This document shows, piece after piece, positions 50,150 to 57,474 of a DNA stretch of 64,000 bases (positions are counted from its first letter, which is position 1; each line of letters begins with the position of its first letter). The stretch is from Rhizocola hellebori (GTDB taxonomy: Bacteria; Actinomycetota; Actinomycetes; Mycobacteriales; Micromonosporaceae): contig NZ_BONY01000011.1 of assembly GCF_016862955.1 (NCBI RefSeq), forward strand, positions 62,001-126,000. The letters are read 5' to 3'. The notes beneath the pieces were generated by a model. It had not been told where the DNA came from, ran no database searches, and saw nothing but the letters and a program-made list of their open reading frames with translations. A program made the position numbers and the translations under genes.

Positions 50150-50854
50150 ATGAGTGGACCGGAGATCTATTCCGACAATGCCGCCGCGATGACGGCCAGC
50201 ATTGGCCACGCTACCGAGACGTGGCCCGGCATCACCCGCATCAGCCGGCCCAACGGCACCCGGATCATCCTGCGCCGCGAGGTCGACCTCGATGTCGCGC
50301 AGCTGCTCGACGCCGAACCGGCCGACCGGCGGCTGACCATCGAGGACTCCACCTCCAGCCTCACCGGCGAAGCAGGCGACGGGGTACGGGTCCTGCAAAT
50401 GCCGGTCATGGTGCGCGCCGCCGGCACGATCGCCCCGAACAGCCCACCCGCGATCACCGTGACCCAGGCCGCAGACCCCGCAGCGCTGGCCGAGGCCGAA
50501 AGAATAATCGTCGCCGGGTTCCCGGTTGTGCCAAATCCGCGCAGCCCGCTTTTGCCGCAAAGCGTGCTACAGCAACCCCAATGGAAGGTCTGGCTCGCCC
50601 ACCGCGACGGCGTGGCGGCCGCCGCCGGCTACACCTACGACGACGGCACCGCCGCCGGCGTCTACCTGCTGGCCACCCTGCCCGAGCACCGCTCCGCCGG
50701 GCTCGGCCGAGCCATGATGACGACAGCGATCGCCGCCCACCCAAACCGGCACATAGCACTCGTAGCCACCACCGCGGGCGAGCCGCTTTATCTATCTCTC
50801 GGCTTCGTCAAAGTCTCGACAGCAACCTGGTACATACGTGCCATCGTCGATTAG
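50150..50854 (+). CDS. GNAT family N-acetyltransferase
   Basis: 234-aa protein. The C-terminal half is a GNAT domain: VWLAHRDGVAAAAGYTYDDG, LLATLPEHRSAGLGRAMM (acetyl-CoA loop), EPLYLSLGFVKVSTATWYI. The N-terminal ~90 residues are an added beta-rich part. ATG 50150 is preferred; GTG 50141 is in frame upstream. Acceptor unknown. Its stop lies inside the palindrome that precedes the next gene. Confidence 0.82.
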   Translation: MSGPEIYSDNAAAMTASIGHATETWPGITRISRPNGTRIILRREVDLDVAQLLDAEPADRRLTIEDSTSSLTGEAGDGVRVLQMPVMVRAAGTIAPNSPPAITVTQAADPAALAEAERIIVAGFPVVPNPRSPLLPQSVLQQPQWKVWLAHRDGVAAAAGYTYDDGTAAGVYLLATLPEHRSAGLGRAMMTTAIAAHPNRHIALVATTAGEPLYLSLGFVKVSTATWYIRAIVD

Positions 50855-50870
50855 AATGTGTGTTCTAATC
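50849..50870 (+). promoter_or_regulatory. perfect inverted repeat GATTAGAA-N6-TTCTAATC
   Basis: Left arm GATTAGAA (50849-50856), spacer TGTGTG, right arm TTCTAATC (50863-50870), 20 bp before ATG 50890. It overlaps the stop of the upstream acetyltransferase gene. The arms are AT-rich compared with their surroundings. It is a likely operator for a dimeric regulator or a promoter element of the hypothetical gene that follows. Confidence 0.6.
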
Positions 50871-50889
50871 GCTGCGTTGAGGAGCCAAG

Positions 50890-51528
50890 ATGACCACCCG
50901 AGACCCCTCCATGCCATACGCGACTTTGCTCGCTTTCACCCGCTACGTGAACCGCACCGGCCCGGCCAGGGCCAACTTCGTCGGCGGTCTGCGCAAACAA
51001 CGCGAGTCAGGCAGCGGCTTCAACCCGCACAGCCAATTCGTCAAGGCGCTCAAGGCTGACATCCGCTTCCGCACCGGCGGCAGCCACACCAACGACGTGG
51101 TCAAGACGGTGAATCCTCGCTACCAGCGCCTCTACTCCGCACTCAGCGACGGCGCAGCCCGCTACCTGGAAACCCTTGGCGACCCGGGCCAGGTCAGCCT
51201 GCTGCCCGTGCACGACGCCATCGGCGTGGTCGGCGGCCTGCCGGTCAAAGTTGCCGCCCACTTCGGCCTGCTCTACGAGAACGGACGCCGCGAATGCGTG
51301 CGGCTGCACTTCGACGAGGACCCACCCACGGCCGAAGCCACCACCGTGACCCTGCACCTGCTCAACACCCACATGGACCAGATCCTGCCGGGCGCCGAAG
51401 CGGTCCTGGTCGACCTGCGCCGCGCCGAGACCCACCGCGACCCCGAGCTGCGAAGCAGCCCCTCCGAGCTCGACCGCTGGCTCACCGGCGAGGCAGCCGG
51501 CTTCGCCGCGATCTGGCGAGCGGCCTGA
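50890..51528 (+). CDS. hypothetical protein
   Basis: 212-aa soluble protein that I cannot assign. Visible segments: PYATLLAFTRYVNRTGPARA (Arg-rich), FRTGGSHTNDVVKTVNPRYQ, LPVHDAIGVVGGLPVKVAAH, ARYLETLGDPGQ, and a C-terminal helix ELDRWLTGEAAGFAAIW. No signal or membrane segment. The ATG at 50890 has a GAGGAG site. A palindromic operator lies upstream and a hairpin follows the stop, so it is a stand-alone unit. Confidence 0.55.
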   Translation: MTTRDPSMPYATLLAFTRYVNRTGPARANFVGGLRKQRESGSGFNPHSQFVKALKADIRFRTGGSHTNDVVKTVNPRYQRLYSALSDGAARYLETLGDPGQVSLLPVHDAIGVVGGLPVKVAAHFGLLYENGRRECVRLHFDEDPPTAEATTVTLHLLNTHMDQILPGAEAVLVDLRRAETHRDPELRSSPSELDRWLTGEAAGFAAIWRAA

Positions 51529-51567
51529 GCCGTCCCGCTTTCCTGAAAATGTTCTTAGTTGGTGAGG

Positions 51568-51584
51568 CTGGCGCGAAGCGCCAG
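51568..51584 (+). terminator. hairpin after the hypothetical gene
   Basis: CTGGCGC, loop GAA, GCGCCAG: 7-bp stem with three-base loop, followed by GCCATATTGGTTCTTT, a modest T-rich stretch. It lies 40 bp past the stop at 51528. Together with the 51655-51694 hairpin it separates convergent units. Confidence 0.55.
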
Positions 51585-51624
51585 GCCATATTGGTTCTTT
51601 AAAGCGGTCACACCGCGTAAGTCA

Positions 51625-51640
51625 TCCTAGGACGCTAGGA
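51625..51640. promoter_or_regulatory. inverted repeat TCCTAG-GACG-CTAGGA (copy 1)
   Basis: A 16-bp palindrome with 6-bp arms. Fifteen of the bases recur at 52564-52578, on the other side of the metalloprotease gene. Here it is in the convergent non-coding stretch, without a start codon nearby, so its role is unclear. Confidence 0.5.
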
Positions 51641-51654
51641 ATTGATCATAAGCG

Positions 51655-51694
51655 CCAAGACGCTCCCGGCAGCTCGGCCGCCGGGAGCGCTTGG
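51655..51694 (-). terminator. hairpin terminator of the metalloprotease gene
   Basis: CGCTCCCGGC (51661-51670) pairs with GCCGGGAGCG (51680-51689). The outer CCAAG and CTTGG extend the stem past one mismatch. It begins 11 bp after the stop codon of the metalloprotease gene (minus strand). Confidence 0.75.
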
Positions 51695-51704
51695 TCTTCG
51701 AGGC

Positions 51705-52454
51705 TCAGTAGTAGATGCTCTCCAGCATCAAAAAGTCGCCGTTCGCGGGATAGATGGAACGGTCGGGCAGACGCTGGTAGTAAACGCAGCTGCTCGTGAA
51801 CAGGTTGTGGTCCAGCCCGAGCCCGTGGCCGATCTCGTGGCAGGCGGTGCCCTGGTTCAGGTGGTAGGAGGCCGAATTGGAGTCGTCCAGCTCGATGGTG
51901 CCCCAGTCGTAGTAGATGTCACCATTAGTGACCATGTGGGTGCAGCCAACCCACGTGTTCGGCTCAGCGACACCACACTTCTTCTCGTAGTCGTCGGAGT
52001 AGACGCTGAGGCAATAGTGCCCGTCGTAGCACCCGGACCAATATGGACCACGGTAGCCGACATTGAGCACGGTGGACTGGTTCCAGACCACCGCCGCCTC
52101 GTAGACAGGCCAATTGGCTCCGGAGTAGTCGACCACAAAGATGGTGGGATGCCAGCCGAGCCAGCGGAACCGGTTGGTTCCGCACCGGTGCTCGTCGGCC
52201 CACGCGCCCTCGATGTCGCAGTCGCCGGGCTCGGCGATGATCACGCCGGCCGGCGGAGTGGGGGTCTTGGCTCCCGCCACCAAGTCGCCGATGGTGATCT
52301 CTCGTCTTCCGTCAGGATGAACGACTGTGGTGACCACATATCCATCCCCGAAATAGGCGTAGGTCGTTGGCTCGGCCGCGGCCACATTGACGGGTGAGGC
52401 GATCAGCGCCAACGGCATCAGCAGCAGGGCAGCCCAGCGCATTCTTCGAAGCAT
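51705..52454 (-). CDS. secreted zinc metalloprotease, matrixin-like
   Basis: 249-aa exported protease. Signal peptide MLRRMRWAALLLMPLALIAS, cleavage near AAA-E. The zinc site is ACHEIGHGLGLDH (HExxHxxGxxH), the metzincin pattern; a Met-turn candidate is FLMLESIYY near the C-terminus. There is a pair of likely disulfides (CDIEGAWADEHRC, CGVAEPNTWVGC). ATG 52454 is preferred; the longer frame to 52520 has no better signal. It is 167 bp divergent from the Nei2 gene. Confidence 0.86.
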   Translation of the reverse strand: MLRRMRWAALLLMPLALIASPVNVAAAEPTTYAYFGDGYVVTTVVHPDGRREITIGDLVAGAKTPTPPAGVIIAEPGDCDIEGAWADEHRCGTNRFRWLGWHPTIFVVDYSGANWPVYEAAVVWNQSTVLNVGYRGPYWSGCYDGHYCLSVYSDDYEKKCGVAEPNTWVGCTHMVTNGDIYYDWGTIELDDSNSASYHLNQGTACHEIGHGLGLDHNLFTSSCVYYQRLPDRSIYPANGDFLMLESIYY

Positions 52455-52563
52455 GGCTCCTCCGTGTGGGTAAGGGGTTTCCCGCACCCTGACAGAGATC
52501 GATATGCGTCTCGTATGCACCTGCTATGCGCCCGACATGCGGTGGGCCACGTCGGCTAAGCGG

Positions 52564-52579
52564 TCCTAGGACGCTAGGG
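52564..52579. promoter_or_regulatory. inverted repeat TCCTAG-GACG-CTAGGG (copy 2) in divergent promoter region
   Basis: Shares TCCTAGGACGCTAGG with 51625-51639; only the last base differs. It lies 42 bp upstream of the Nei2 start and 110 bp upstream of the metalloprotease start. It is a candidate operator for one or both divergent genes. Confidence 0.55.
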
Positions 52580-52621
52580 AAATGGTCGGCTACGCGAGGA
52601 AAGCTCGGGCATGATGGGGGC

Positions 52622-53413
52622 ATGCCGGAAGGCGACACCGTCTGGATGACCGCGCGGGTGCTGGAGACCGGCCTCGCCGGCAAGCAGCTGACCGCGGCCG
52701 ACTTCCGGGTGCCCAGGCTGGCCACGGTCGATCTGGCCGGGTGGACGGTGGTCGAGTCCGCCTGCTACGGAAAGCATCTGCTGCTGAGGCTGAGCAAGGA
52801 TTCCCGGGCGGTGACCCTGCACTCGCACCTGCGCATGGACGGGATGTGGCGCGTCTACGCCCCCGGCGAGCGCTGGGGGGCCCGGCCCCGGCATACCATC
52901 CGCGTGGTGCTCAAGACCGAGGACACCGTGGCCGTCGGGTTTCACCTGCACGAGCTGTCGGTGGTGCGCACTGCCGACGAGAAGCAGCTGATCGGCCATC
53001 TCGGCCCCGACCTGATCGGCCCGCAGTGGGATCTGCTGGAAGCGGTGAGCCGCTTGAACTCCCACCCCGATCAGGCCATCGCGGAGGCGTTGCTCGATCA
53101 GCGCAACCTGGCCGGGATAGGCAACCTCTACAAGGCCGAATCGCTTTTCGTGCACGGCACGTGGCCGTGGACGCCGGTGCGCCAGGTAGCCGATCTGCCC
53201 GGCCTGGTGACGATCGCGCAGCGTCAGCTCGACACCAATCTGGGCCGGTGGACGCAGAGCACCACCGGCTCACTTCTCAAGGGCGAGGCCACTTTTGTGT
53301 ACGGCCGCAAAGGCCGGCCGTGCCGGCGCTGCGGCACCCCGATCCGCCTCGACGAGCAGGGCGATCGGATCACCTACTGGTGCCCGCAGTGCCAGCCGCA
53401 GCCGGCCGGGTAA
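52622..53413 (+). CDS. nei2: endonuclease VIII / DNA glycosylase Nei2
   Basis: 263-aa base-excision repair enzyme of the Fpg/Nei fold. The catalytic N-terminal PEGDTV (Pro2, Glu3) is intact; the helix-two-turns-helix QRNLAGIGNLYKAESLFVHG follows, and the C-terminal zinc finger is CRRCGTPIRL and YWCPQC. It removes oxidised pyrimidines and cuts the abasic site. ATG 52622 leaves Pro at position 2 after Met removal, which fixes the start. It is an independent transcription unit. Confidence 0.95.
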   Translation: MPEGDTVWMTARVLETGLAGKQLTAADFRVPRLATVDLAGWTVVESACYGKHLLLRLSKDSRAVTLHSHLRMDGMWRVYAPGERWGARPRHTIRVVLKTEDTVAVGFHLHELSVVRTADEKQLIGHLGPDLIGPQWDLLEAVSRLNSHPDQAIAEALLDQRNLAGIGNLYKAESLFVHGTWPWTPVRQVADLPGLVTIAQRQLDTNLGRWTQSTTGSLLKGEATFVYGRKGRPCRRCGTPIRLDEQGDRITYWCPQCQPQPAG

Positions 53414-53420
53414 ACCCGCG

Positions 53421-54338
53421 TCAGATGGCGCCGCTGAAGGTGTCGCAACGCTTCCCGTCGCCGGTGGAGTAGCCGTTGTTGAACCATTGCCGCCGTTGGG
53501 CCGCTGTCCCATGGGTGAACTGGGTCTCGTCGACCGGGCGGCCCGACTTGCGCTGGATCACGTCGTCGCCGATGGCGGCCGCCGCTTCCAGCGCCTGGTT
53601 CACATCCTCCTGGGTCAGGCTCTTGAAGATGGGCTGCCCGTTGGCGGCGGTGGTCTCGGTGGCGTGCTTGGACCAGACTCCGGCCAGACAGTCGGCCTGA
53701 AGCTCCAGGCGCACCGACAGCGCGTTGGCGTTGTCCGGGTCACGTTCCTGCTGACGGCGCACCTGATCCGAGGTGCCGAGAAGGTTTTGCAGGTGGTGCC
53801 CGTACTCGTGGGCGAGCACATAGGGCTGGGCGAACTGGCCCTTGGCCCCGAACCGGTTGGCCAGCTCGTCGTAGAAGGTCAGGTCGATGTAGACCAGCTT
53901 GTCCAGCGGGCAGTAGAACGGGCCTACCCCGCTGTCGGCGGCGCCGCATCCGGTGTTCACGGCCTGGGCGAAGAAGACCGTGTCGGTCGCCTGGTACGGC
54001 TGCCCGAACGTCTCCGGTGTCGCCTTGAGCCAGTAGGCCTGAATCGAGTTGATGTATAAGGCGTTGCGGCATTCGGCGTGCTGCAGCCGATCGGGGTTCG
54101 CGGTCGAGCAGGTCTCGTTGAGGGCCCCGTTGTCGCCGTCGCCATACAGCTTGGGGCCGAGGAACATGCCCGCCACGACGAGTCCGAGGACGAGTAACGT
54201 GCCCAACAGGCCACCGCCGACCGGGATCGGGATCCCGCCCATGCCGCCGCCACCGCCGCCGAAGGCGCCGCCACCGCCAGATCCCCGGGCATCGGTGACC
54301 TGGCTGGTGTCAATGTCAGCGTTCTCGTTGAGTGTCAC
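53421..54338 (-). CDS. neutral zinc metallopeptidase (KPN_00180/YpfJ family)
   Basis: 305-aa protein. N-terminal Gly-rich linker (ARGSGGGGAFGGGGGGMGGI), then one membrane helix (GGLLGTLLVLGLVVAGMFLG), leaving the C-terminal peptidase domain outside. The zinc site is VLAHEYGHHLQNLLG with a downstream ELQADCLAGVWSK acidic ligand. QFTHGTAAQRRQWFNNGYST is the family end. GTG 54338 is the start; the frame upstream is shadow. Substrate unknown. It is 16 bp downstream of the LAL regulator gene. Confidence 0.9.
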   Translation of the reverse strand: MTLNENADIDTSQVTDARGSGGGGAFGGGGGGMGGIPIPVGGGLLGTLLVLGLVVAGMFLGPKLYGDGDNGALNETCSTANPDRLQHAECRNALYINSIQAYWLKATPETFGQPYQATDTVFFAQAVNTGCGAADSGVGPFYCPLDKLVYIDLTFYDELANRFGAKGQFAQPYVLAHEYGHHLQNLLGTSDQVRRQQERDPDNANALSVRLELQADCLAGVWSKHATETTAANGQPIFKSLTQEDVNQALEAAAAIGDDVIQRKSGRPVDETQFTHGTAAQRRQWFNNGYSTGDGKRCDTFSGAI

Positions 54339-54354
54339 GTGCCCACAGGTACCC

Positions 54355-57087
54355 TCAAGCCTGCTCGATGACACTTCCCACTTCGGTGCGCGAGGCCACG
54401 CCCAGCTTGCGCAGGATGCTCGACACGTGCACGGCCGCGGTCTTGGGCGAAATGTAGAGGCGGCGGGCCAGGTCGGTGTTGGTGAGCCCATCGGCGATCA
54501 GCAAGGCCACCTCGCGTTCGCGGGGGGTCAGCGCGGCAGGCCCGGTGACCGCGCTCGGCGCGGCGGTCATGCCCAGCCGGGCCCGGACCTGATCCAGCTG
54601 CGCCACCCGCCAGCCCGCCCAGGACCCGAGCAGGGTCATGGCCGCGTCGACGTGGGCGGCGGCTTCGCCCGCCCGGTCGGCGGCCAGCAGGCAGCGGGCC
54701 GCGCCGACGTGGGCCGTCCCCCGCACCGGTGGGCTCAGGATCACCGAGCCCGCGGTGGTCACATAGCCGGCCAGCGCGGCCTGGTGGCGTCCGTGCGCCT
54801 CGTCGAGCTGGGCGTCGACGAGGGTCCGGTAGTCGTCCCACACATAGTTGTCGAGCAGCTCGACGCGCATCGAGTCCACCTTGGACAGTGGCAGCCCGGC
54901 CGTGAGCGCGGCGGAGACCAGGTCGTGCGCCTGCGATCCGCTGCGCCAGGGCTGAGCGGCCAAGGCGCCGTAGAGCTCGTCCAGTAGGCGTTGCGCCAGC
55001 GGCAGGTCACCCCGGCGGCAGGCCAGATGGAAGGCCAGGCCGGGAATCGTGCTGGCTTCCTCCAGTACCAGATGGGAAAGGTCTTCAATGATCTCGGCGA
55101 TGTCATCGAGCCGCCCGGCTTCCAGGTAGAGGCCGCCCAGGAACACCGCGTGGTAGTCGGCGCGCCGGCCGCGGCGCAGATAGCCGCGGTCGTGGTTGCG
55201 GCCCTCCTCCAGGGCCTCGATCGCCTCGGGCAGGTTGCCGGCACGCATCGCCAGCCGGGCGCGGCCCTGGAAATATGCCGCCACGGCAAGGGATTCGAAG
55301 CCCGCCCGCTCGGCGTTGCCGCGCATCCGCTCAAGCATTTCGGCGTGTTCGGCGGCCGAGGCGGGCGGCACGCCCTGCACCAGATTGTTCAGCGCCCGCG
55401 CGGCCAGCACCCACTCCCCCAGCTTCTCGGCCTCGTCGACCAGACCGCGCAGCATCGCCCAGCCCTGGGTGGCGGTGGCGGGAAGGTTGGCCAGCGCCGA
55501 TCCCTTCTCCACCAAGGCGGCCAGCCGCACCACCGGCAGGTCGAACTCGTCGGCCAGGGCGAGCGCCCGGTCTGCCCACCGCAGGGTGGCTTCCTGCTCG
55601 TCTTGCAGCATCTTCGATTGCGCCACCGCGGTCATGGCGCGGGCCTGGCTGGCCCCGGGCGGCAGATCGGCGATGAGCGCCTCGATGTCGCTGGTCAGCT
55701 CGCGCATCTCGGTGAGCTCGTCGGCCTCCCAGGCCAGCCGCACCAACAGGTAGAGCGCATCGGCCTGAGCCGGGGCGTCGACCGCCTGGGCGCGCCACGA
55801 CCGTCCATATCGGACAGCGTCATCGAGCAACCCGGCCAGCCAAGCCGCTCTCGCAGCCCCCGATAAAAGCTCTATGTCGTCGGGTACCTCGTCCAGCCCC
55901 ATTTCCGCAAGACGCAAAGCCTGATACGCCGAGCCGATGGAAAGGTAGAGCCGGGTGCCCCGCTGCGCGGCGTCGATCATGTCGTCGTAGCGCCCGGCCC
56001 CCCGGGCGTGATAGGCCACCAGCGCCGGATCGGCCGCCCCCGAGTCGAGCAGCACCTCCAGCGCGGCCTCGTGCAGGCGCCGCCGCTGACGGCCCAGCAT
56101 CTGGTCGGTGATGGCCTCGCGCACCAGGGCGTGGCGGAAGACGAACTCGTCCTGATCCGCCTCCACCAGCACGCCGCTGGTCACCAGCTCGCGCAGCACC
56201 TCGATGAGGTCGCCCTCGTCCATCGCGGTGACCCCGGCCAGCAGGTCGAAGGGGATCCGCTGGCCCAGCAGCGCAGCGGCCTCGACCACCCGATGGCCCA
56301 CCGGCTCGAGACCCTCCACCTGACGGCGCAGCACCTCGACCAGACTCCACGGCAGCGGCTGCTCGCAAAGCTCCTCGAGGTCGTCGCTTTGCCTGCTGCG
56401 CAACAACTCCTCGAGGAAGAACGGGTTGCCACCGGTGCGCTGATGCAGCGCGTTGGCGGCCCGCACCGGGGCCGGTTTGCCGGTGGCGGCGGCCAGCATC
56501 GCGGCGGTCTGGGCGGCGCTGAGGCGGCCGAGGCGGACATGGGTCACCGAATGCCGCCGCTCGAGACGGGCCAGCAGAGCGGCGATCGGCTTGCGCATGG
56601 TGACCTCGTCGGGCCGGTAGGTCCCGATGAGCAGACGCGGCCCGCCCTGATCGGCGATGCGCTCGAAGAGAGCGGCGCTCTCCGAGTCGGCCCAGTGCAG
56701 GTCCTCGAAGACCAGCACGGCCGGCGCGTCGCCGACCACTTCGGAGATGATCGCCAGGCCGGTGTGCAGGCGTTCCACCGCGCTGCGCCGGGGATCGGAG
56801 AGGGCCTCCAGCTGGTCCTCGCCTATCCCGGGGCGGTTGTCTATGGCGTCGAGCAGGACCTCGTACGGCCGGGCGAGCGAACCCGGCACGGCCTGCCCGA
56901 TCAGCACCACCGTCGCCGGGTCCAGAGCGCCGGTCAGCTCGTGGACCAGGCGGGTCTTGCCGATGCCGGGCTCCCCGGCGAGCATCACCACATGAGACTG
57001 GCCGGAAGCCGCGAGCTGAGACAGCTGCCTCAGCTCGGGCTCACGCCCAATCATCATCGGGCTGGCGCCACCCCTCGTGATCCGCAC
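54355..57087 (-). CDS. LuxR-type (LAL) ATPase transcriptional regulator
   Basis: 910-aa regulator of the large ATP-binding LuxR family. The N-terminal P-loop GEPGIGKT is at residues 38-45, with a Walker B-like VLVFEDLHWADSES and NPFFLEELL. A long TPR-like helical middle follows (YLSIGSAYQALRLAEMGLDE, AVAAYFQGRARLAMRAGN). The C-terminal LuxR helix-turn-helix is LTPREREVALLIADGLTNTD, then LARRLYISPKTAAVHVSSIL. GTG 57087 is used; ATG 57057 (MIGREPELR) is an alternative. The gene for a small 81-aa protein overlaps its start. Confidence 0.92.
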   Translation of the reverse strand: MRITRGGASPMMIGREPELRQLSQLAASGQSHVVMLAGEPGIGKTRLVHELTGALDPATVVLIGQAVPGSLARPYEVLLDAIDNRPGIGEDQLEALSDPRRSAVERLHTGLAIISEVVGDAPAVLVFEDLHWADSESAALFERIADQGGPRLLIGTYRPDEVTMRKPIAALLARLERRHSVTHVRLGRLSAAQTAAMLAAATGKPAPVRAANALHQRTGGNPFFLEELLRSRQSDDLEELCEQPLPWSLVEVLRRQVEGLEPVGHRVVEAAALLGQRIPFDLLAGVTAMDEGDLIEVLRELVTSGVLVEADQDEFVFRHALVREAITDQMLGRQRRRLHEAALEVLLDSGAADPALVAYHARGAGRYDDMIDAAQRGTRLYLSIGSAYQALRLAEMGLDEVPDDIELLSGAARAAWLAGLLDDAVRYGRSWRAQAVDAPAQADALYLLVRLAWEADELTEMRELTSDIEALIADLPPGASQARAMTAVAQSKMLQDEQEATLRWADRALALADEFDLPVVRLAALVEKGSALANLPATATQGWAMLRGLVDEAEKLGEWVLAARALNNLVQGVPPASAAEHAEMLERMRGNAERAGFESLAVAAYFQGRARLAMRAGNLPEAIEALEEGRNHDRGYLRRGRRADYHAVFLGGLYLEAGRLDDIAEIIEDLSHLVLEEASTIPGLAFHLACRRGDLPLAQRLLDELYGALAAQPWRSGSQAHDLVSAALTAGLPLSKVDSMRVELLDNYVWDDYRTLVDAQLDEAHGRHQAALAGYVTTAGSVILSPPVRGTAHVGAARCLLAADRAGEAAAHVDAAMTLLGSWAGWRVAQLDQVRARLGMTAAPSAVTGPAALTPREREVALLIADGLTNTDLARRLYISPKTAAVHVSSILRKLGVASRTEVGSVIEQA

Positions 57088-57299
57088 CCCGCCAGGGTAC
57101 CGGCGGCGGGCCGGGCGGCTGGGGCCGGACGTTCTCGCCCGGAGGCGCTCTGTACGCTGACGACCTCTTTGTCTTGGCGTAGGTTCTCGCGGCGGGTGCG
57201 CAGTGCGGCCTTCAGAAGGCGGAAGCGGTCGGCTTCGGCGATCAGTTCGCGGCGGTGTTCGTTGGCCATCATCAGCATCGTGTCTGGGTGAAAGAACAT
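57054..57299 (-). CDS. small helical protein overlapping the LAL regulator gene
   Basis: 81-aa ORF just upstream of, and overlapping by 34 bp, the LAL gene in another frame. The first 45 residues (ANEHRRELIAEADRFRLLKA, ALRTRRENLRQ) form a charged helix like that of many small actinobacterial proteins; the remaining part is low-complexity and may be only overlap. Start ATG 57299; ATG at the second or third Met is possible. It may act as a leader for translation of the regulator. Function unknown. Confidence 0.55.
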   Translation of the reverse strand: MFFHPDTMLMMANEHRRELIAEADRFRLLKAALRTRRENLRQDKEVVSVQSASGRERPAPAARPAAGTLAGCGSRGVAPAR

Positions 57300-57382
57300 G
57301 CATTAATAGTCGGCCGGTAAGGGTCTGGTGCCATCCGCAGCAGTTATCTATCTTCGCCGTCGCTCCCGGCGTGGCCGGTCTC

Positions 57383-57394
57383 TAGGTATACCTA
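57383..57394. promoter_or_regulatory. 12-bp palindrome TAGGTATACCTA
   Basis: Perfect palindrome in the 175-bp gap between the ABC exporter gene's stop (57475) and the small gene's start (57299). It lies about 84 bp upstream of that start, where an operator for the small-gene/LAL unit could be. This is only a candidate. Confidence 0.35.
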
Positions 57395-57474
57395 CCCCGC
57401 ACCTGACCGTCGCCAGAATAGGGCCGATTTAGACCGTTTGGTGAAGGCGGCCGGGGCCGCATTGACTAAGCGCT

